A stretch of DNA of 64,000 bases from Gammaproteobacteria bacterium UBA7310 (GTDB taxonomy: Bacteria; Pseudomonadota; Gammaproteobacteria; Pseudomonadales; Ketobacteraceae), in NCBI GenBank assembly GCA_002471665.1, contig DKQK01000009.1, positions 1 to 64,000 on the forward strand, given 5' to 3'. This document shows, one piece after another, positions 43,181 through 52,701 of this stretch. The first letter of the stretch is position 1, and each line of letters begins with the position of its first letter. The position numbers were made by a program, and so were the translations under genes. The notes below the pieces were generated by a model, which was not told the DNA's origin, did no database searches, and saw nothing but the letters and a program-made list of their open reading frames with translations.

Positions 43181-45028
43181 ATGTCGAATACAGCTGAGCA
43201 CCTTAGCTTGAAGCTGCCTCCCCACGATCTGGAGGTGCTTTCGTTCTGTGCTCCTCAACCCAAGAAGGTTCAGGCTTGGGTGGAAGGCCTGCCTAAAATG
43301 AACGTGGGGGAAAGTGCCAAGCGGCTGTATTCTGCCATCCAGGAATTGAACCGCCTGAAGACAGACTCGGAAACCCGCTTCCAGCTTATGGAAATCATGC
43401 GCGGGCCCATTCACTACATATGCGAAAGCCTGGAAAAACATTTTCTGAACAAGGCGGTGGTGCTGCCGCCCAAAGAAGCCAAGATCGCCGCTCTGGCGCA
43501 GGCGTTGCAAAATCACCTGGCCACTGGCTACAAAGCCGTTACCATGCAGTCCCTGCCCCGTGTCAAGAACATGGACAAGGAGGCCAAGAAACTGTGTCAG
43601 AAAGCCATCCACCGGGCTATCTCGGAACAAAGCCAGGTGCTGCTGCGCAGCTTTCAATTGTATTATCCGGCGCCGGCCAACTTCTGGCGTGAGATGCATT
43701 TGCTGTACCTGATCGCCCAGCGCTTCGGCATGCTGGAATTGCCCACGGTGGATCCGGAGGAGGATAACTGGGAATCCAGTATTTACGATCAATACATGCG
43801 GGCGTTGTTGCTGTCCACCGCCAAGCCCAATCAACTGCGTCAGACACAAATACAGCAGGTTTATTACGCGGCGCGATACTGGGCACGCTTTGCCTCAGTG
43901 ACCGATGCGAAATCGGCCTCAGGCTTATTCGTGATCGATGTGACGACGGATTACCCGCCCATTTACCAGTCGCTGATGCGGCGTACAACATTGCCCCACA
44001 ACATTCGTTATTTTGATGCGTCGGTGATTTCCGATCATCTGCGAGTGTTACTGCAGTTGCCCCAGGGCCAGCCACACCCGGTTGCCAGTTTTTTTGTCCC
44101 CGACCGCTTTCCCGCCGATTTGACCCGGATTCTGATTCAGGCATGGGGCGTGTTGGCGGAGCGGGCGTTCACCCGCATCGAAGAGCACGGCAGTCTGAGC
44201 CTGTGCATTGGATTGAGCGCCACCCACTATTTTGTGTCCGGAAAAGCGGATTTTAACCGCATGGTGAGTGGCAGTGTGCTGGACCCGGAGCTGAATAATC
44301 CGTTTTTGCAGCACGGGCCTGGCGGCCGGCGCCGGGACATCTACGAGAGCAATGATGTCTGGGGGCTGAACGTGGACACCTCCAAACTTAAGCTGGAAAA
44401 GGATTCCGTTGGCGGCGAGATCGAAAAGCATGCCGAGCAACGCCTGTTGGCAGAAAAAGACAAATACCCTCAGTACAGTTGCGAGGTGGTGAACACCAGC
44501 CCCGGTGGCTTTTGCCTGAGTTGGCATCAGGATGTGCCCCATCAGGTTAAGACCGGTGAAATCGTCGGCATATTGGAAAAAGACAAGTCCCACTGGAGCA
44601 TTGGTGTCATTCGTTGGGTGAAACAGTTCAAGGATGAAGGTGTGCGCATGGGGGTGGAGTTGATTGCGCCGAAAGCAGAAGCGTGCGGTACTCAGGTGAT
44701 CCACAAGAAAGGAGGCGTGACGGAATTCATGCGCACATTGATGCTGCCTGAGTTGCGGGCAATCGGTCAGCCGGCCACCTTAATTACACCGAATATTGCG
44801 TTTCATGTGGGGTACAAGGTCAATATCAACGAGAGTGGATTGGTTTCCAAGGGCCAATTGATTAAACAGGTAACTTCTACTGCAAGTTTCAGCCAGTTTC
44901 AGTTTAAAATGCTGGTGCCTGCAGCGGGTCGCGAAGAAATGGTGGAAGAACGTTCGCGTAATCCGGCTGATGAAGAACGCAACAAAACTCAAGACGACGA
45001 TTTTGATTCCATCTGGTCAAGCCTGTAG
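43181..45028 (+). CDS. PilZ-like domain protein of unknown function, upstream of fimX
   Basis: 615 residues. The first 400 residues are mostly helical and match nothing I can name (LKLPPHDLEVLSF near the start, ALLLSTAKPNQLRQTQIQQVYY near 205). From about residue 428 a beta-rich stretch reads CEVVNTSPGGFCLSWH, GEIVGILE, WSIGVIRWVKQF, GVRMGVELIAPKA. This has the S/T-x-G-G and G-x-ELI pattern of PilZ-type domains, but I see no RxxxR switch that would bind c-di-GMP. The tail is acidic (QDDDFDSIWSSL). It lies 83 bases before fimX, so it may be its partner in type IV pilus or motility control. That is inference from position. Confidence 0.6.
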   Translation: MSNTAEHLSLKLPPHDLEVLSFCAPQPKKVQAWVEGLPKMNVGESAKRLYSAIQELNRLKTDSETRFQLMEIMRGPIHYICESLEKHFLNKAVVLPPKEAKIAALAQALQNHLATGYKAVTMQSLPRVKNMDKEAKKLCQKAIHRAISEQSQVLLRSFQLYYPAPANFWREMHLLYLIAQRFGMLELPTVDPEEDNWESSIYDQYMRALLLSTAKPNQLRQTQIQQVYYAARYWARFASVTDAKSASGLFVIDVTTDYPPIYQSLMRRTTLPHNIRYFDASVISDHLRVLLQLPQGQPHPVASFFVPDRFPADLTRILIQAWGVLAERAFTRIEEHGSLSLCIGLSATHYFVSGKADFNRMVSGSVLDPELNNPFLQHGPGGRRRDIYESNDVWGLNVDTSKLKLEKDSVGGEIEKHAEQRLLAEKDKYPQYSCEVVNTSPGGFCLSWHQDVPHQVKTGEIVGILEKDKSHWSIGVIRWVKQFKDEGVRMGVELIAPKAEACGTQVIHKKGGVTEFMRTLMLPELRAIGQPATLITPNIAFHVGYKVNINESGLVSKGQLIKQVTSTASFSQFQFKMLVPAAGREEMVEERSRNPADEERNKTQDDDFDSIWSSL

Positions 45029-45038
45029 TGTTTGACCT

Positions 45039-45058
45039 CAGGGTGTGACACCCTGTTT
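45039..45058 (+). terminator. Short hairpin between the PilZ-like gene and fimX
   Basis: CAGGGTG (45039-45045) pairs with CACCCTG (45049-45055) over a 3-base loop, followed by TTT. It is a compact terminator or attenuator just after the stop. It may reduce, rather than stop, read-through to fimX. Confidence 0.55.
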
Positions 45059-45111
45059 CGGAGTTTCCAGCAAATTCTCACCCGCAAGGGTTTAATTGAA
45101 ATAAAGAGTGC

Positions 45112-47190
45112 ATGACTAAGAAAGCTGAAACCATAAAGTTGCTGATTCTGCATGAGTCGCCTGATGACGCCGAGCAGTTGATGAACCTGATTCGTAACTC
45201 CGGCCGGGCCACCCGCGGTCAGATGATCGAAAGTTCAGACGGTCTGCTGCAGGCACTGGGTTCAGGCCAGTGGGATCTGATGCTGTTGCGTCCGGAAGCC
45301 AATGAAATATTTGCCATGGAGTGCCTGAAGGAAGTCAAGAAGCAGTCCAAGGATATCCCGGCCATCCTGTTGGTGGATGAATACGATCCGGAAGAGGTGG
45401 TGGAAGGTTTGCGCGAGGGGTATGAAGACGTGGTGGTGGAAGAAGACCACGACCGTCTGATACTGGTGATTCAGCGCGAACTGAGAAATCTGATGGAACG
45501 CAGGGCCCGGCGTACTGCGGAGCTGCATCTGCGGGAAGCGGAAAAGCGTTGTGCGGTGTTGCTGGACAGTTCCCGTGATGCCATCACCTATGTTACCGAC
45601 GGCATGCACACCTACGCCAATGAGGCCTACCTGGAACTGTTTGGTTATGACGATGCGGATGACCTGGAAGGCATGCCCATTATGGATATGGTGGCGGCCA
45701 AGGATCATGAGGAATTCAAACAGTTTTTGCGGGCCTACAGCGCCGGCGAAAGTGATACCAATGAATTCGTTTGCCATGGGTTGTGCACCGATGGTACCGA
45801 CATTCAGGCACGGATGATTTTTTCCAATGCCACCTACGATGGCGAACCCTGCACCCAGATACTGATCCGCACCAACCAGGCGGACGCCGAGCTGCAGGAA
45901 CGCCTCAAGGAAATCAGCAGCCAGGATTTACTCACGGGCCTGTTCAACCGCTCCCATTTCACCCAGGAGCTGGACAACATCATGCAATGGGCGGTCACTC
46001 AGAGTAAAACGGCGGTGCTGGCCTATATTCAACTGGATAATTTTGCTTCGGTGCAATCGGATATTGGTTTAGCCGGTGCCGACATGGTGTTGGCGGATGT
46101 GGCAACCCTGTTACGGGAATCGCTGCCGCAGGGCACCATGCTGGCCCGTTTCGGTGATGAAATATTCACGGCACTGATTAAAGAAAGATCCCTGGAAGAA
46201 GGTCGTAGTTTGGGTGAGGCATTGCGCAGTGCCATTGAGGATCACCTCTCCGAAGTGCAGGAGCGTACGGTTCAGGTCACCGCCAGTATTGGTGTTACCC
46301 TGATCAGCGAAAACACCGATGACGCCGAGGAGATCATTACGCGGGCCCATCAAGCCAGCGAACAGGTGCGCGAAGAAAACCCGTTGGGTAACGGGGTGTC
46401 GGTGTTTGATCCGGCCTCGATCAAGAAGATTGATCCCAGCGATACCGGCGCCATCGTTCAGGATGCCATTGACAAGGGGCTGTTCAAACTGTTGTTCCAG
46501 CCAGTGATCGATTTGCGGGGCGGCAGCGGTGAGCTCTACGAAGCCTTTCTGCGGATGGTGGATGAAGACGGCAAAGAGGTGTCTCCCAATGAGTTTCTGG
46601 GGGCTGCATCGCAACAGGATTTGAGCGAAAAAATCGATCGCTGGGTTATTCTGCAGTCCATCAAGCTGTTGTCGGATCACCGATCCAATGGTCACGACAC
46701 CAAGCTGATCATTAACATCACCGGTGAATCCCTCAAGGACCAGACTCTGTTGCCCTGGTTGAGCGTGGCCTTGAAAGCGGCGCGCATGCCCAGTGATGCC
46801 ATTGTGTTCCAGTTCAGTGAGAGTGATGCCACCACCTACCTGAAACAAGCCAAGGAATTTACCCGTGGCTTGCGTGAACTGCATTGCAAGGTATCCATTT
46901 CCCGTTTTGGTTGTGCGCTTAACCCATTCAATACCCTCAAACATCTGGAGGTGGATTACCTCAAGGTGGACGGCTCCTTTATGAAGGAGATCGCCAGTGA
47001 GGAAAGCAAAGAGGCATTGAAGGAAATGGTGGCGGCGGCCCACGCCCAGGGTAAGCTCACCATCGCCCCCTTCGTTGAGAGCGCAGCCATTCTGTCCACC
47101 TTGTGGCAGATCGGGGTGAATTACATTCAGGGTTATTACCTGCAAGCACCCACCGAACAAATGAATTACGACTTCTCCAGCGACGAATAG
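45112..47190 (+). CDS. fimX: FimX-like c-di-GMP receptor (REC-PAS-GGDEF-EAL, degenerate)
   Basis: 692 residues, close to Pseudomonas FimX in length and domain order. Residues 1-125 form a REC-like domain (KLLILHESPDDAEQL), 145-260 a PAS domain, 275-440 GGDEF-like and 450-690 EAL-like. Both catalytic motifs are degenerate: FGDEIF at 347-352 replaces GGDEF, and EAF at 477-479 replaces EAL. The DDFG motif of active EAL enzymes reads SRFG. FimX itself shows the same kind of change and acts as a c-di-GMP sensor controlling type IV pili. A receptor role without enzyme activity is expected here. Confidence 0.9.
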   Translation: MTKKAETIKLLILHESPDDAEQLMNLIRNSGRATRGQMIESSDGLLQALGSGQWDLMLLRPEANEIFAMECLKEVKKQSKDIPAILLVDEYDPEEVVEGLREGYEDVVVEEDHDRLILVIQRELRNLMERRARRTAELHLREAEKRCAVLLDSSRDAITYVTDGMHTYANEAYLELFGYDDADDLEGMPIMDMVAAKDHEEFKQFLRAYSAGESDTNEFVCHGLCTDGTDIQARMIFSNATYDGEPCTQILIRTNQADAELQERLKEISSQDLLTGLFNRSHFTQELDNIMQWAVTQSKTAVLAYIQLDNFASVQSDIGLAGADMVLADVATLLRESLPQGTMLARFGDEIFTALIKERSLEEGRSLGEALRSAIEDHLSEVQERTVQVTASIGVTLISENTDDAEEIITRAHQASEQVREENPLGNGVSVFDPASIKKIDPSDTGAIVQDAIDKGLFKLLFQPVIDLRGGSGELYEAFLRMVDEDGKEVSPNEFLGAASQQDLSEKIDRWVILQSIKLLSDHRSNGHDTKLIINITGESLKDQTLLPWLSVALKAARMPSDAIVFQFSESDATTYLKQAKEFTRGLRELHCKVSISRFGCALNPFNTLKHLEVDYLKVDGSFMKEIASEESKEALKEMVAAAHAQGKLTIAPFVESAAILSTLWQIGVNYIQGYYLQAPTEQMNYDFSSDE

Positions 47191-47433
47191 TCCTGTTCCA
47201 CTGGTCCGTCAGAGCACTGGGCAACTGATTCAAATTTTCTTAGGTTGTTTAGTGTTCAGTCGGCCTCAGACTGTGACAAATTTCCGGTCAAAACAAAATG
47301 CCTTAGGGGTTTATCAAGCCTGAAGTGTCTATACTGTCCATGGATCTGCTCTGATTGACGGGTCTCTGGCAATCTGAGGCCGAATGAATGCAGTTATACC
47401 CAACCAGCAGGAACCCAGTTGAGGGACGCGCTC

Positions 47434-48507
47434 ATGGATGAAGCCCGTAACATTAAAACGATTCTTTACCCCCTGGCCCGTGATGTGCGCAACCTGCACA
47501 CATTTGTCGCCAACATAAACAATATTCTGCAGGCAGAACCGGACCGGTTTGCCCTGGCGGCGCCGCCGGGGCTGGCATCGTTGCGCAATACGTTACGCAG
47601 TCTTGCCAAATCCACCAAAGCCATGCAGGAAGTCAACGACATTGCCATCGGCGAGAGTGAAGTGGCGGAGAAGCTGGCGCGCCGTTCCATGACCCTGGTG
47701 CTGCGTCCGGCCGCTCACCTGCACGATACGGCGCGATCGCTCAAGGCCCCCATCGACCGTGCCTATAATCAGATTGCCCGCCTCAACGGGTATCTGAACC
47801 CCCTGTTTGTTTTTACGGTAAGTACCTCGCCGGTCATTGAGCTGATGGCCCGGGATCTGGAAAAGCTTGATGAGCGCCTTACGCTGTTGAAAAAAGCCGT
47901 GGTCCGCCTGTCCGATCAGGAGCTGATGTCCGGTCTGCCCATACCGGTGGAGGAACAGCTGGCGTTATACGGGCCGCGGTTGAAGGTCATGGAGAGCGAA
48001 ACCTCGGATATTGCCAATACCATGTCCATACTGATGGGCAAAATGAATCGGCTGATGGAGTTGAGTGCGCGCTTGGAGCCATTGATGCGCATGGCCGTTG
48101 CCATGGACAGCGCCATTGACGATCTGGTGCCTTCCATGGTGGTGCTGAAAAAACTGGGTAAGGCCCTGACCTCGGTGGATGTGCGTTACGATGCCGAGGG
48201 TTCCATCACCGACAAGGTGGATGCCGCGCTGGCGCAGTTGGATCTGCCCATGGATGCTCTGATCCAGTTGGAATTTCAGCTGCGACGGGAGGTGGAAACG
48301 TACATTGATCCGATCATTGAGCCGCTGCAGGAACTGACTGATCATGTGAAAGGTGGTTTGCCGGTGACCCATGAGTTGAACGGGCTGGAGAGCACGCTGT
48401 TGGCGCAACATAACCGTTTTAATATGGTGATGAAGTTGTCTGTATCGTTGTTTGAAGGCTTTGATCGCCTGTTGCAGGAGTATCGGCTGACCTCACATGT
48501 GGCGTAA
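47434..48507 (+). CDS. Helical protein of unknown function
   Basis: About 357 residues; no family recognised. The ATG at 47434 is favoured because GAGGG lies eight bases upstream; an in-frame TTG at 47419 would add five residues. Almost the whole sequence is amphipathic helix with heptad-like Leu/Ile/Met spacing (LMGKMNRLMELSARLEPLM, LTLLKKAVVRLSDQEL), few Trp or Cys, and no signal peptide or membrane segment. It resembles coiled-coil scaffolds. It stands between fimX and psd on the + strand, which hints at motility or pilus function without proof. Confidence 0.7.
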   Translation: MDEARNIKTILYPLARDVRNLHTFVANINNILQAEPDRFALAAPPGLASLRNTLRSLAKSTKAMQEVNDIAIGESEVAEKLARRSMTLVLRPAAHLHDTARSLKAPIDRAYNQIARLNGYLNPLFVFTVSTSPVIELMARDLEKLDERLTLLKKAVVRLSDQELMSGLPIPVEEQLALYGPRLKVMESETSDIANTMSILMGKMNRLMELSARLEPLMRMAVAMDSAIDDLVPSMVVLKKLGKALTSVDVRYDAEGSITDKVDAALAQLDLPMDALIQLEFQLRREVETYIDPIIEPLQELTDHVKGGLPVTHELNGLESTLLAQHNRFNMVMKLSVSLFEGFDRLLQEYRLTSHVA

Positions 48508-48573
48508 GGCTTTGTTTAACGGCCCCTGACGCTTACAATGGCCACCTCGAAATAACGCAGGGGCAGTCCGATC

Positions 48574-48885
48574 ATGGAACTGACTGAACAACTTATTGGG
48601 GATTGCTCTCCCTATATCGGCAATCTGGTGTACGACATCGACGTCCGCCTGGTGTTTGTGGAGCTGTTGGACGGGCCGGAAAGCCAGAATCTTAAACGGC
48701 GGATCGTTTTTCCCGGCATCGTCTCCTTTCACGAAACCAATCTGCTCAACCAGCCGGAAGACGATTCCATCGATGATGTGGTGAGTATTCAGCGCCTGGA
48801 TACCAACCGCCTTATCCTCACCACCTACAAGAAAGAAATCCTGCTTAACCTCACCGAAGAACCTTTCGTGGAAGTGATCGACTAG
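48574..48885 (+). CDS. Small acidic protein of unknown function
   Basis: 103 residues, not recognised. The start at 48574 follows GCAGGGGCAG. It is acidic and beta-rich (VYDIDVRLVFVELLDG, RLILTTYKKEILLNLTEE), without Cys pairs beyond one and without a signal peptide. Its stop TAG shares the palindrome CTAG with the stop of convergent psd, a four-base overlap. It sits 66 bases after the helical protein and is probably cotranscribed with it. Confidence 0.75.
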   Translation: MELTEQLIGDCSPYIGNLVYDIDVRLVFVELLDGPESQNLKRRIVFPGIVSFHETNLLNQPEDDSIDDVVSIQRLDTNRLILTTYKKEILLNLTEEPFVEVID

Positions 48886-49766
48886 CGGCCGGTGGATGAC
48901 TCGGACGGCAGGGGTTTACCCAGTTGTTCCCCCATACAGACACGGGAACCGGCCTGCAGGGCATCGTTCCACTGCATTTTGCCCGGGCCGAACAGCACGA
49001 TGGCGGTGGATCCCACCTTAAAGCGGCCCATCTCTTCGCCTTTGCCCAGCTCAATGCGGCGATCCCGGGGAGCGTAGTCAAAATGCTTGAGGGTGCGTTT
49101 GGGCGGCGTCACCAGGCCCTCCCAGACGGTTTCGATGCTGGCCACCACCATGGCGCCTACCAGCACCACGGCCATGGGGCCAAGCTCCGTGTCAAAGTAA
49201 GCCACCACCCGCTCATTGCGGGCGAACAGCGCCGGTACCTGGCCGGCGGTAAGGTTGTTCACGGAAAACAGTTTGCCCGGCACGTAAGTCATGTGGGTCA
49301 GTTTGCCGGCCAGGGGCATATGAACCCGATGATAATCCCGGGGTGACAGGTACACCGTGGCAAACTGACCATGGCGGAACCGGGCTGCCATTTCCTCATC
49401 GCCACCCAGCAATTGGTTCAGGGTGTAATGGTGGCCTTTGGCCTGGAAGATACGATCATCATCTATGGCCCCCAATTGACTGATGCTGCCGTCCGCCGGG
49501 CAGGCGATGCCGTGCTCGGTGATGGGGCGAACACCGTCCTTCAGGGCACGGGTGAAGAAGTCGTTGAAGGTGGCGTAGGCGGTGGGGTTTTCTTCCGCCG
49601 CCAGGGACATGTCAATGCCGTAGCGGCGCAGGAAGAACTGGATAAAGGTATTTTTAATCAGAGGCCAGCGGGATTCGGCCAGCAGTCCCACCGCGCGGGA
49701 GAGCAGGTGTTGGGGGACGCAATATTGCGGCAGCACTTTCAGTCGATTGAGTGCGGAATCAGTCAT
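48882..49766 (-). CDS. psd: Phosphatidylserine decarboxylase
   Basis: 294-residue precursor of the enzyme making phosphatidylethanolamine at the inner membrane. NDFFTRALKDGVRPI and YLSPRDYHRVHMP are the conserved family motifs. The self-cleavage site reads VGST (residues in MGRFKVGSTAIVLF), where many bacterial enzymes have LGST; the Ser should become the pyruvoyl group of the alpha chain. It follows rhdA on the same strand after 73 bases, as in Pseudomonas. Confidence 0.95.
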   Translation of the reverse strand: MTDSALNRLKVLPQYCVPQHLLSRAVGLLAESRWPLIKNTFIQFFLRRYGIDMSLAAEENPTAYATFNDFFTRALKDGVRPITEHGIACPADGSISQLGAIDDDRIFQAKGHHYTLNQLLGGDEEMAARFRHGQFATVYLSPRDYHRVHMPLAGKLTHMTYVPGKLFSVNNLTAGQVPALFARNERVVAYFDTELGPMAVVLVGAMVVASIETVWEGLVTPPKRTLKHFDYAPRDRRIELGKGEEMGRFKVGSTAIVLFGPGKMQWNDALQAGSRVCMGEQLGKPLPSESSTGR

Positions 49767-49839
49767 GTCGGGTACTCTATGGTCGTGGCAATTACAAAGA
49801 TCGGTTCAATAAACGAATGCCGGTTGCGTGACGGCGCGA

Positions 49840-50676
49840 TTATGAGCTGTGAGGCGCCCCGGTTTCAACCGGGGTATGCGGATCATTTCCCCATTCCGAC
49901 CAGGATCCCGGATAGGCCTGGATGTTGTCAAAGCCCAGTATCTTTCCCAGCAGATAGGTGAACCCGGAGCGGTGGTGGCTCTGGCAGTGGGTGACCACAT
50001 GTCGGTCGGCACTGATGCCCAGCGCGGCCAGTTCCTGGCGCACTTCTTCCAGGTTCCGGATGCGCAGGCCGTTGCGACGATCCAGAGCCCGGGTCCATTC
50101 ATAGTTCACCGCTCCGGGTATGTGGCCGTTCTTCTGGGCGCCGTGACGGATGCCCAGGTATTCTTCCGGTGAGCGCGCATCCCAGATGGTGAAATTGGGT
50201 AACTCCAGGCGCTGCAGTATTTCTTCCTTGGTCATGCTGGGCCGGGGGTTATAATGGGCTGTGTAGGTGCTGGGGGTCGGCACATTGACTCCCTCCTCCA
50301 GGGGGCGTTGCTCAGCGGCCCAGGCGTGCAAACCGCCATTGAGATAGGAGTAGCGGGTGTGGCCCAGTACATCGAGGGTCCAGATCAGGCGGCCGGCCCA
50401 GCCTCCGCCCTCATCATCATAGGCGACCACGTGGGTGTCCGGGGTTAATCCCAGCGCCGAGAAAACCTGTGACAGGCTGGCTTCCGGGGGCAGTTTGCCG
50501 GGGCCCGGCATCTGGCCGCTCATCAACTGTTGGTACGGCAGATAGACTGCCCCGGGAATATGGGCGGCCGCATACTGTTCCGGCCGACACAGGTCGATGA
50601 TCAGCAGCTTGGCCTGATCCAGATTAGCCGCCAGTTCGGCAGGTTCGAGCAACAGGGGTAAGGTCAATTCACTCAT
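49840..50676 (-). CDS. rhdA: Thiosulfate sulfurtransferase (tandem rhodanese)
   Basis: 278 residues in two rhodanese domains. The active Cys231 lies in VVTHCQSHHRSGFTYLL, closely matching the CQTHHRSG loop of Azotobacter/Pseudomonas RhdA. The N-terminal domain is inactive as usual (region VVAYDDEGGGWAGRLIW). It transfers a sulfane sulfur to cyanide or thiol acceptors in the cytoplasm. Next to psd and near fimX and motAB, it keeps the Pseudomonas gene neighbourhood. A Nit1C cyanide-linked cluster about 9 kb away makes cyanide detoxification by this enzyme worth considering. Confidence 0.92.
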   Translation of the reverse strand: MSELTLPLLLEPAELAANLDQAKLLIIDLCRPEQYAAAHIPGAVYLPYQQLMSGQMPGPGKLPPEASLSQVFSALGLTPDTHVVAYDDEGGGWAGRLIWTLDVLGHTRYSYLNGGLHAWAAEQRPLEEGVNVPTPSTYTAHYNPRPSMTKEEILQRLELPNFTIWDARSPEEYLGIRHGAQKNGHIPGAVNYEWTRALDRRNGLRIRNLEEVRQELAALGISADRHVVTHCQSHHRSGFTYLLGKILGFDNIQAYPGSWSEWGNDPHTPVETGAPHSS

Positions 50677-51084
50677 AGGTTCTCTCTGGGCAATTCAGGC
50701 TGATTGTAACACTTTTGACACCTCCTATTACGGTGTGATTCCCGCCCAATGCCCGAAGCAGGTGCACGGCTGCTTCAATTTAAGGCTGGTGGCAAGTGGC
50801 TTTGACTATTGCCTGCCAACCCCCATAAGCAGAGTCCGCGGTCAGAGGATGCGGAAAATGGTCATAATTCCCGGATAAGGTGTGATTATTGATTAGTCAG
50901 GGAATAATCGGCACTCAGCGGCCTGTGACTGCCGAAGTGCACACCGTGTTTGTGGGCATATAAGAGCTGGTCTGGTTATTGCTTTGGTTTAATATTGTTC
51001 GCCGTCCGATCATTCAGCAGGCAACGTTCTGCACATCTGATAACAATGATGATTCCGGGCAAATTCATAAAGGAGTGTATGCCG
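50677..51084. other. Intergenic region upstream of the phosphatase gene
   Basis: 408 bases between divergent genes. An imperfect dyad ATAATTCCC (50864-50872) and GGGAATAAT (50900-50908) is present, separated by 27 bases, matching at 8 of 9 positions. TAATAT at 50990-50995 could be a -10 element without a good -35. A ribosome site AGGAG at 51071-51075 fixes the next start. Nothing else is recognisable. Confidence 0.4.
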
Positions 51085-52701
51085 ATGCCGAGTTCCCGTG
51101 TATTTCTGGTTGGTTTGGATGCTGCCGATAAGGATTTGATCGATCTGTGGGCGGGTAAGGGTGTATTGCCGAATTTCAGCAGGCTGCTGGATAATGCCCT
51201 GGTGGGGGATGTGGATGTGCCTCGGGGCCTGGAGGCCGGTTGTGTCTGGCCCACCTTCTACTTTGGTCTGCGGCCGGGGAATATGGGGCAGTACGATGGC
51301 GCCCGTCTGTTCAATCCCGAATCCTACGAGCATCAGTCGTTTCAGCCGCAACAGGATTCCACGCCACCGCTGTGGACCGTGTTGAGCCGGGCGGGAAAGC
51401 GCTGTGCGGTAATTGATGCCCCTTACCATTATCCCGTCGACGGCATAAACGGCATGAAGGTGGTGGACCGTGCAGGTCATGTGCCCGCCGGTGGCGGGGA
51501 TTTTCTGCATTTACGCACTCATCCGCCGCAGTTGGCCGATGAGATTGTGCAACGCTTTGGCCCCGATCCCGCCGGCGGTCGCTCCAGTGACTTTTTCGCC
51601 ATGGATACAGTGGAAGCCGTGCAGGAATTCGTGGAGATCTACAGCCGGCGAATCGAAAGCAAGACCGATATGATTCTGCACTACTGGCAGCAGGCTCCCT
51701 GGGATTTTTTCATGTCGGTGTTTACCGAAGCCCATTGCGCCGGACACCGCTGCTGGCATCTGCACGATCCGGATTATCATCTGCACGATGCTGAGTTGGC
51801 GCGGCAGGTGGGAAACCCGTTGCGGGAAATCTACAGGGCGCTGGATCGTGCCTTGGGCCGGTTGCTGGATGCCGTGGCCGATGACGCTCGGGTGATGGTG
51901 TACCTCAGTCATGGTATGGGGCCAAGGCACAGTGCGACCCGGATGCTGGACCGGGTGCTGGCCAAACTGGAGAACCAAACGGTGGCCACGCGCTCGGGCT
52001 GGCTTATGGACAGTGCCAGAAAAGTCTGGAGAATCATGCCGGAACCCGTGCGCAAGCCGTTTCTTGGTTTGCGCAACAGCGTCACCAACGATGGCTTTCA
52101 ACCCAATCGTGCAGGGCGTCGCTTCTTTGAGGTGTATGCCAATGACCGTACGGCAGGGGTACGCATTAATCTTCAGGGTAGAGAATCCAGGGGTGTAGTG
52201 ACCGAATCTGAATACGCTGCGCTGTGTGACCGGTTGATTGCGGATTTGACGGCCTTGCGCAACCCGGAGTCGGGTGAGCCCGTGGTGCGTGAAGTTCTCA
52301 AGACCCGGGAGCATTACAGTGGCCCCTTCCTGTCACGCTTGCCGGATCTTCTGGTGACCTGGAATCGTAACCATGCCATCAACTTCATCGAGTCCGACAA
52401 GGTTGGGCGCATTGATGCGCAAGGCCTGGATATGCAAACCCGGACCGGAGATCATCGCATCAAGGGACGCTTTTTTGCCCTGGCCCACGAATGGCAGGCG
52501 CAAACCATGGCGCGCACGGTGAACACAGAGGATCTGGCGCCCACGCTGGCAGCTTTGCTGGGAGTTGAAATGGGCCACGGCGATGGTGGCCCTATTCCAG
52601 AATTGTTGCAGCCGGTGCCGGCACCGCTGAAAGAAACGCTCACTGACAATGGAAACCTGCGCGCGCGTGGTGTGGGTCATAAGGTCAAAGCAACGGTATG
52701 A
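51085..52701 (+). CDS. Alkaline-phosphatase-superfamily phosphodiesterase/phosphotransferase-like protein
   Basis: About 538 residues. The ATG at 51085 is placed nine bases after AGGAG; an in-frame opening at 50950 adds unlikely residues. VGLDAADKDLIDLW starts the fold with the first metal Asp. The nucleophile candidate is Thr57 in CVWPTFYFG. YLSHGMGPRHSATRM corresponds to the late metal motif, but with Ser275 where an Asp is common (SDHGM). Related enzymes cleave phosphodiesters or transfer phospho-groups to glycans. It overlaps the following GT2 by four bases, so the two likely act on the same glycan. Confidence 0.78.
   Translation: MPSSRVFLVGLDAADKDLIDLWAGKGVLPNFSRLLDNALVGDVDVPRGLEAGCVWPTFYFGLRPGNMGQYDGARLFNPESYEHQSFQPQQDSTPPLWTVLSRAGKRCAVIDAPYHYPVDGINGMKVVDRAGHVPAGGGDFLHLRTHPPQLADEIVQRFGPDPAGGRSSDFFAMDTVEAVQEFVEIYSRRIESKTDMILHYWQQAPWDFFMSVFTEAHCAGHRCWHLHDPDYHLHDAELARQVGNPLREIYRALDRALGRLLDAVADDARVMVYLSHGMGPRHSATRMLDRVLAKLENQTVATRSGWLMDSARKVWRIMPEPVRKPFLGLRNSVTNDGFQPNRAGRRFFEVYANDRTAGVRINLQGRESRGVVTESEYAALCDRLIADLTALRNPESGEPVVREVLKTREHYSGPFLSRLPDLLVTWNRNHAINFIESDKVGRIDAQGLDMQTRTGDHRIKGRFFALAHEWQAQTMARTVNTEDLAPTLAALLGVEMGHGDGGPIPELLQPVPAPLKETLTDNGNLRARGVGHKVKATV

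Noticed and set aside
46111..47160. Long open frame on the minus strand opposite fimX
   Set aside because: No ribosome site or recognisable protein; the + strand frame matches FimX throughout.
51511..52314. 267-codon minus-strand frame within the phosphatase gene
   Set aside because: Antisense to a conserved gene with no start signals.
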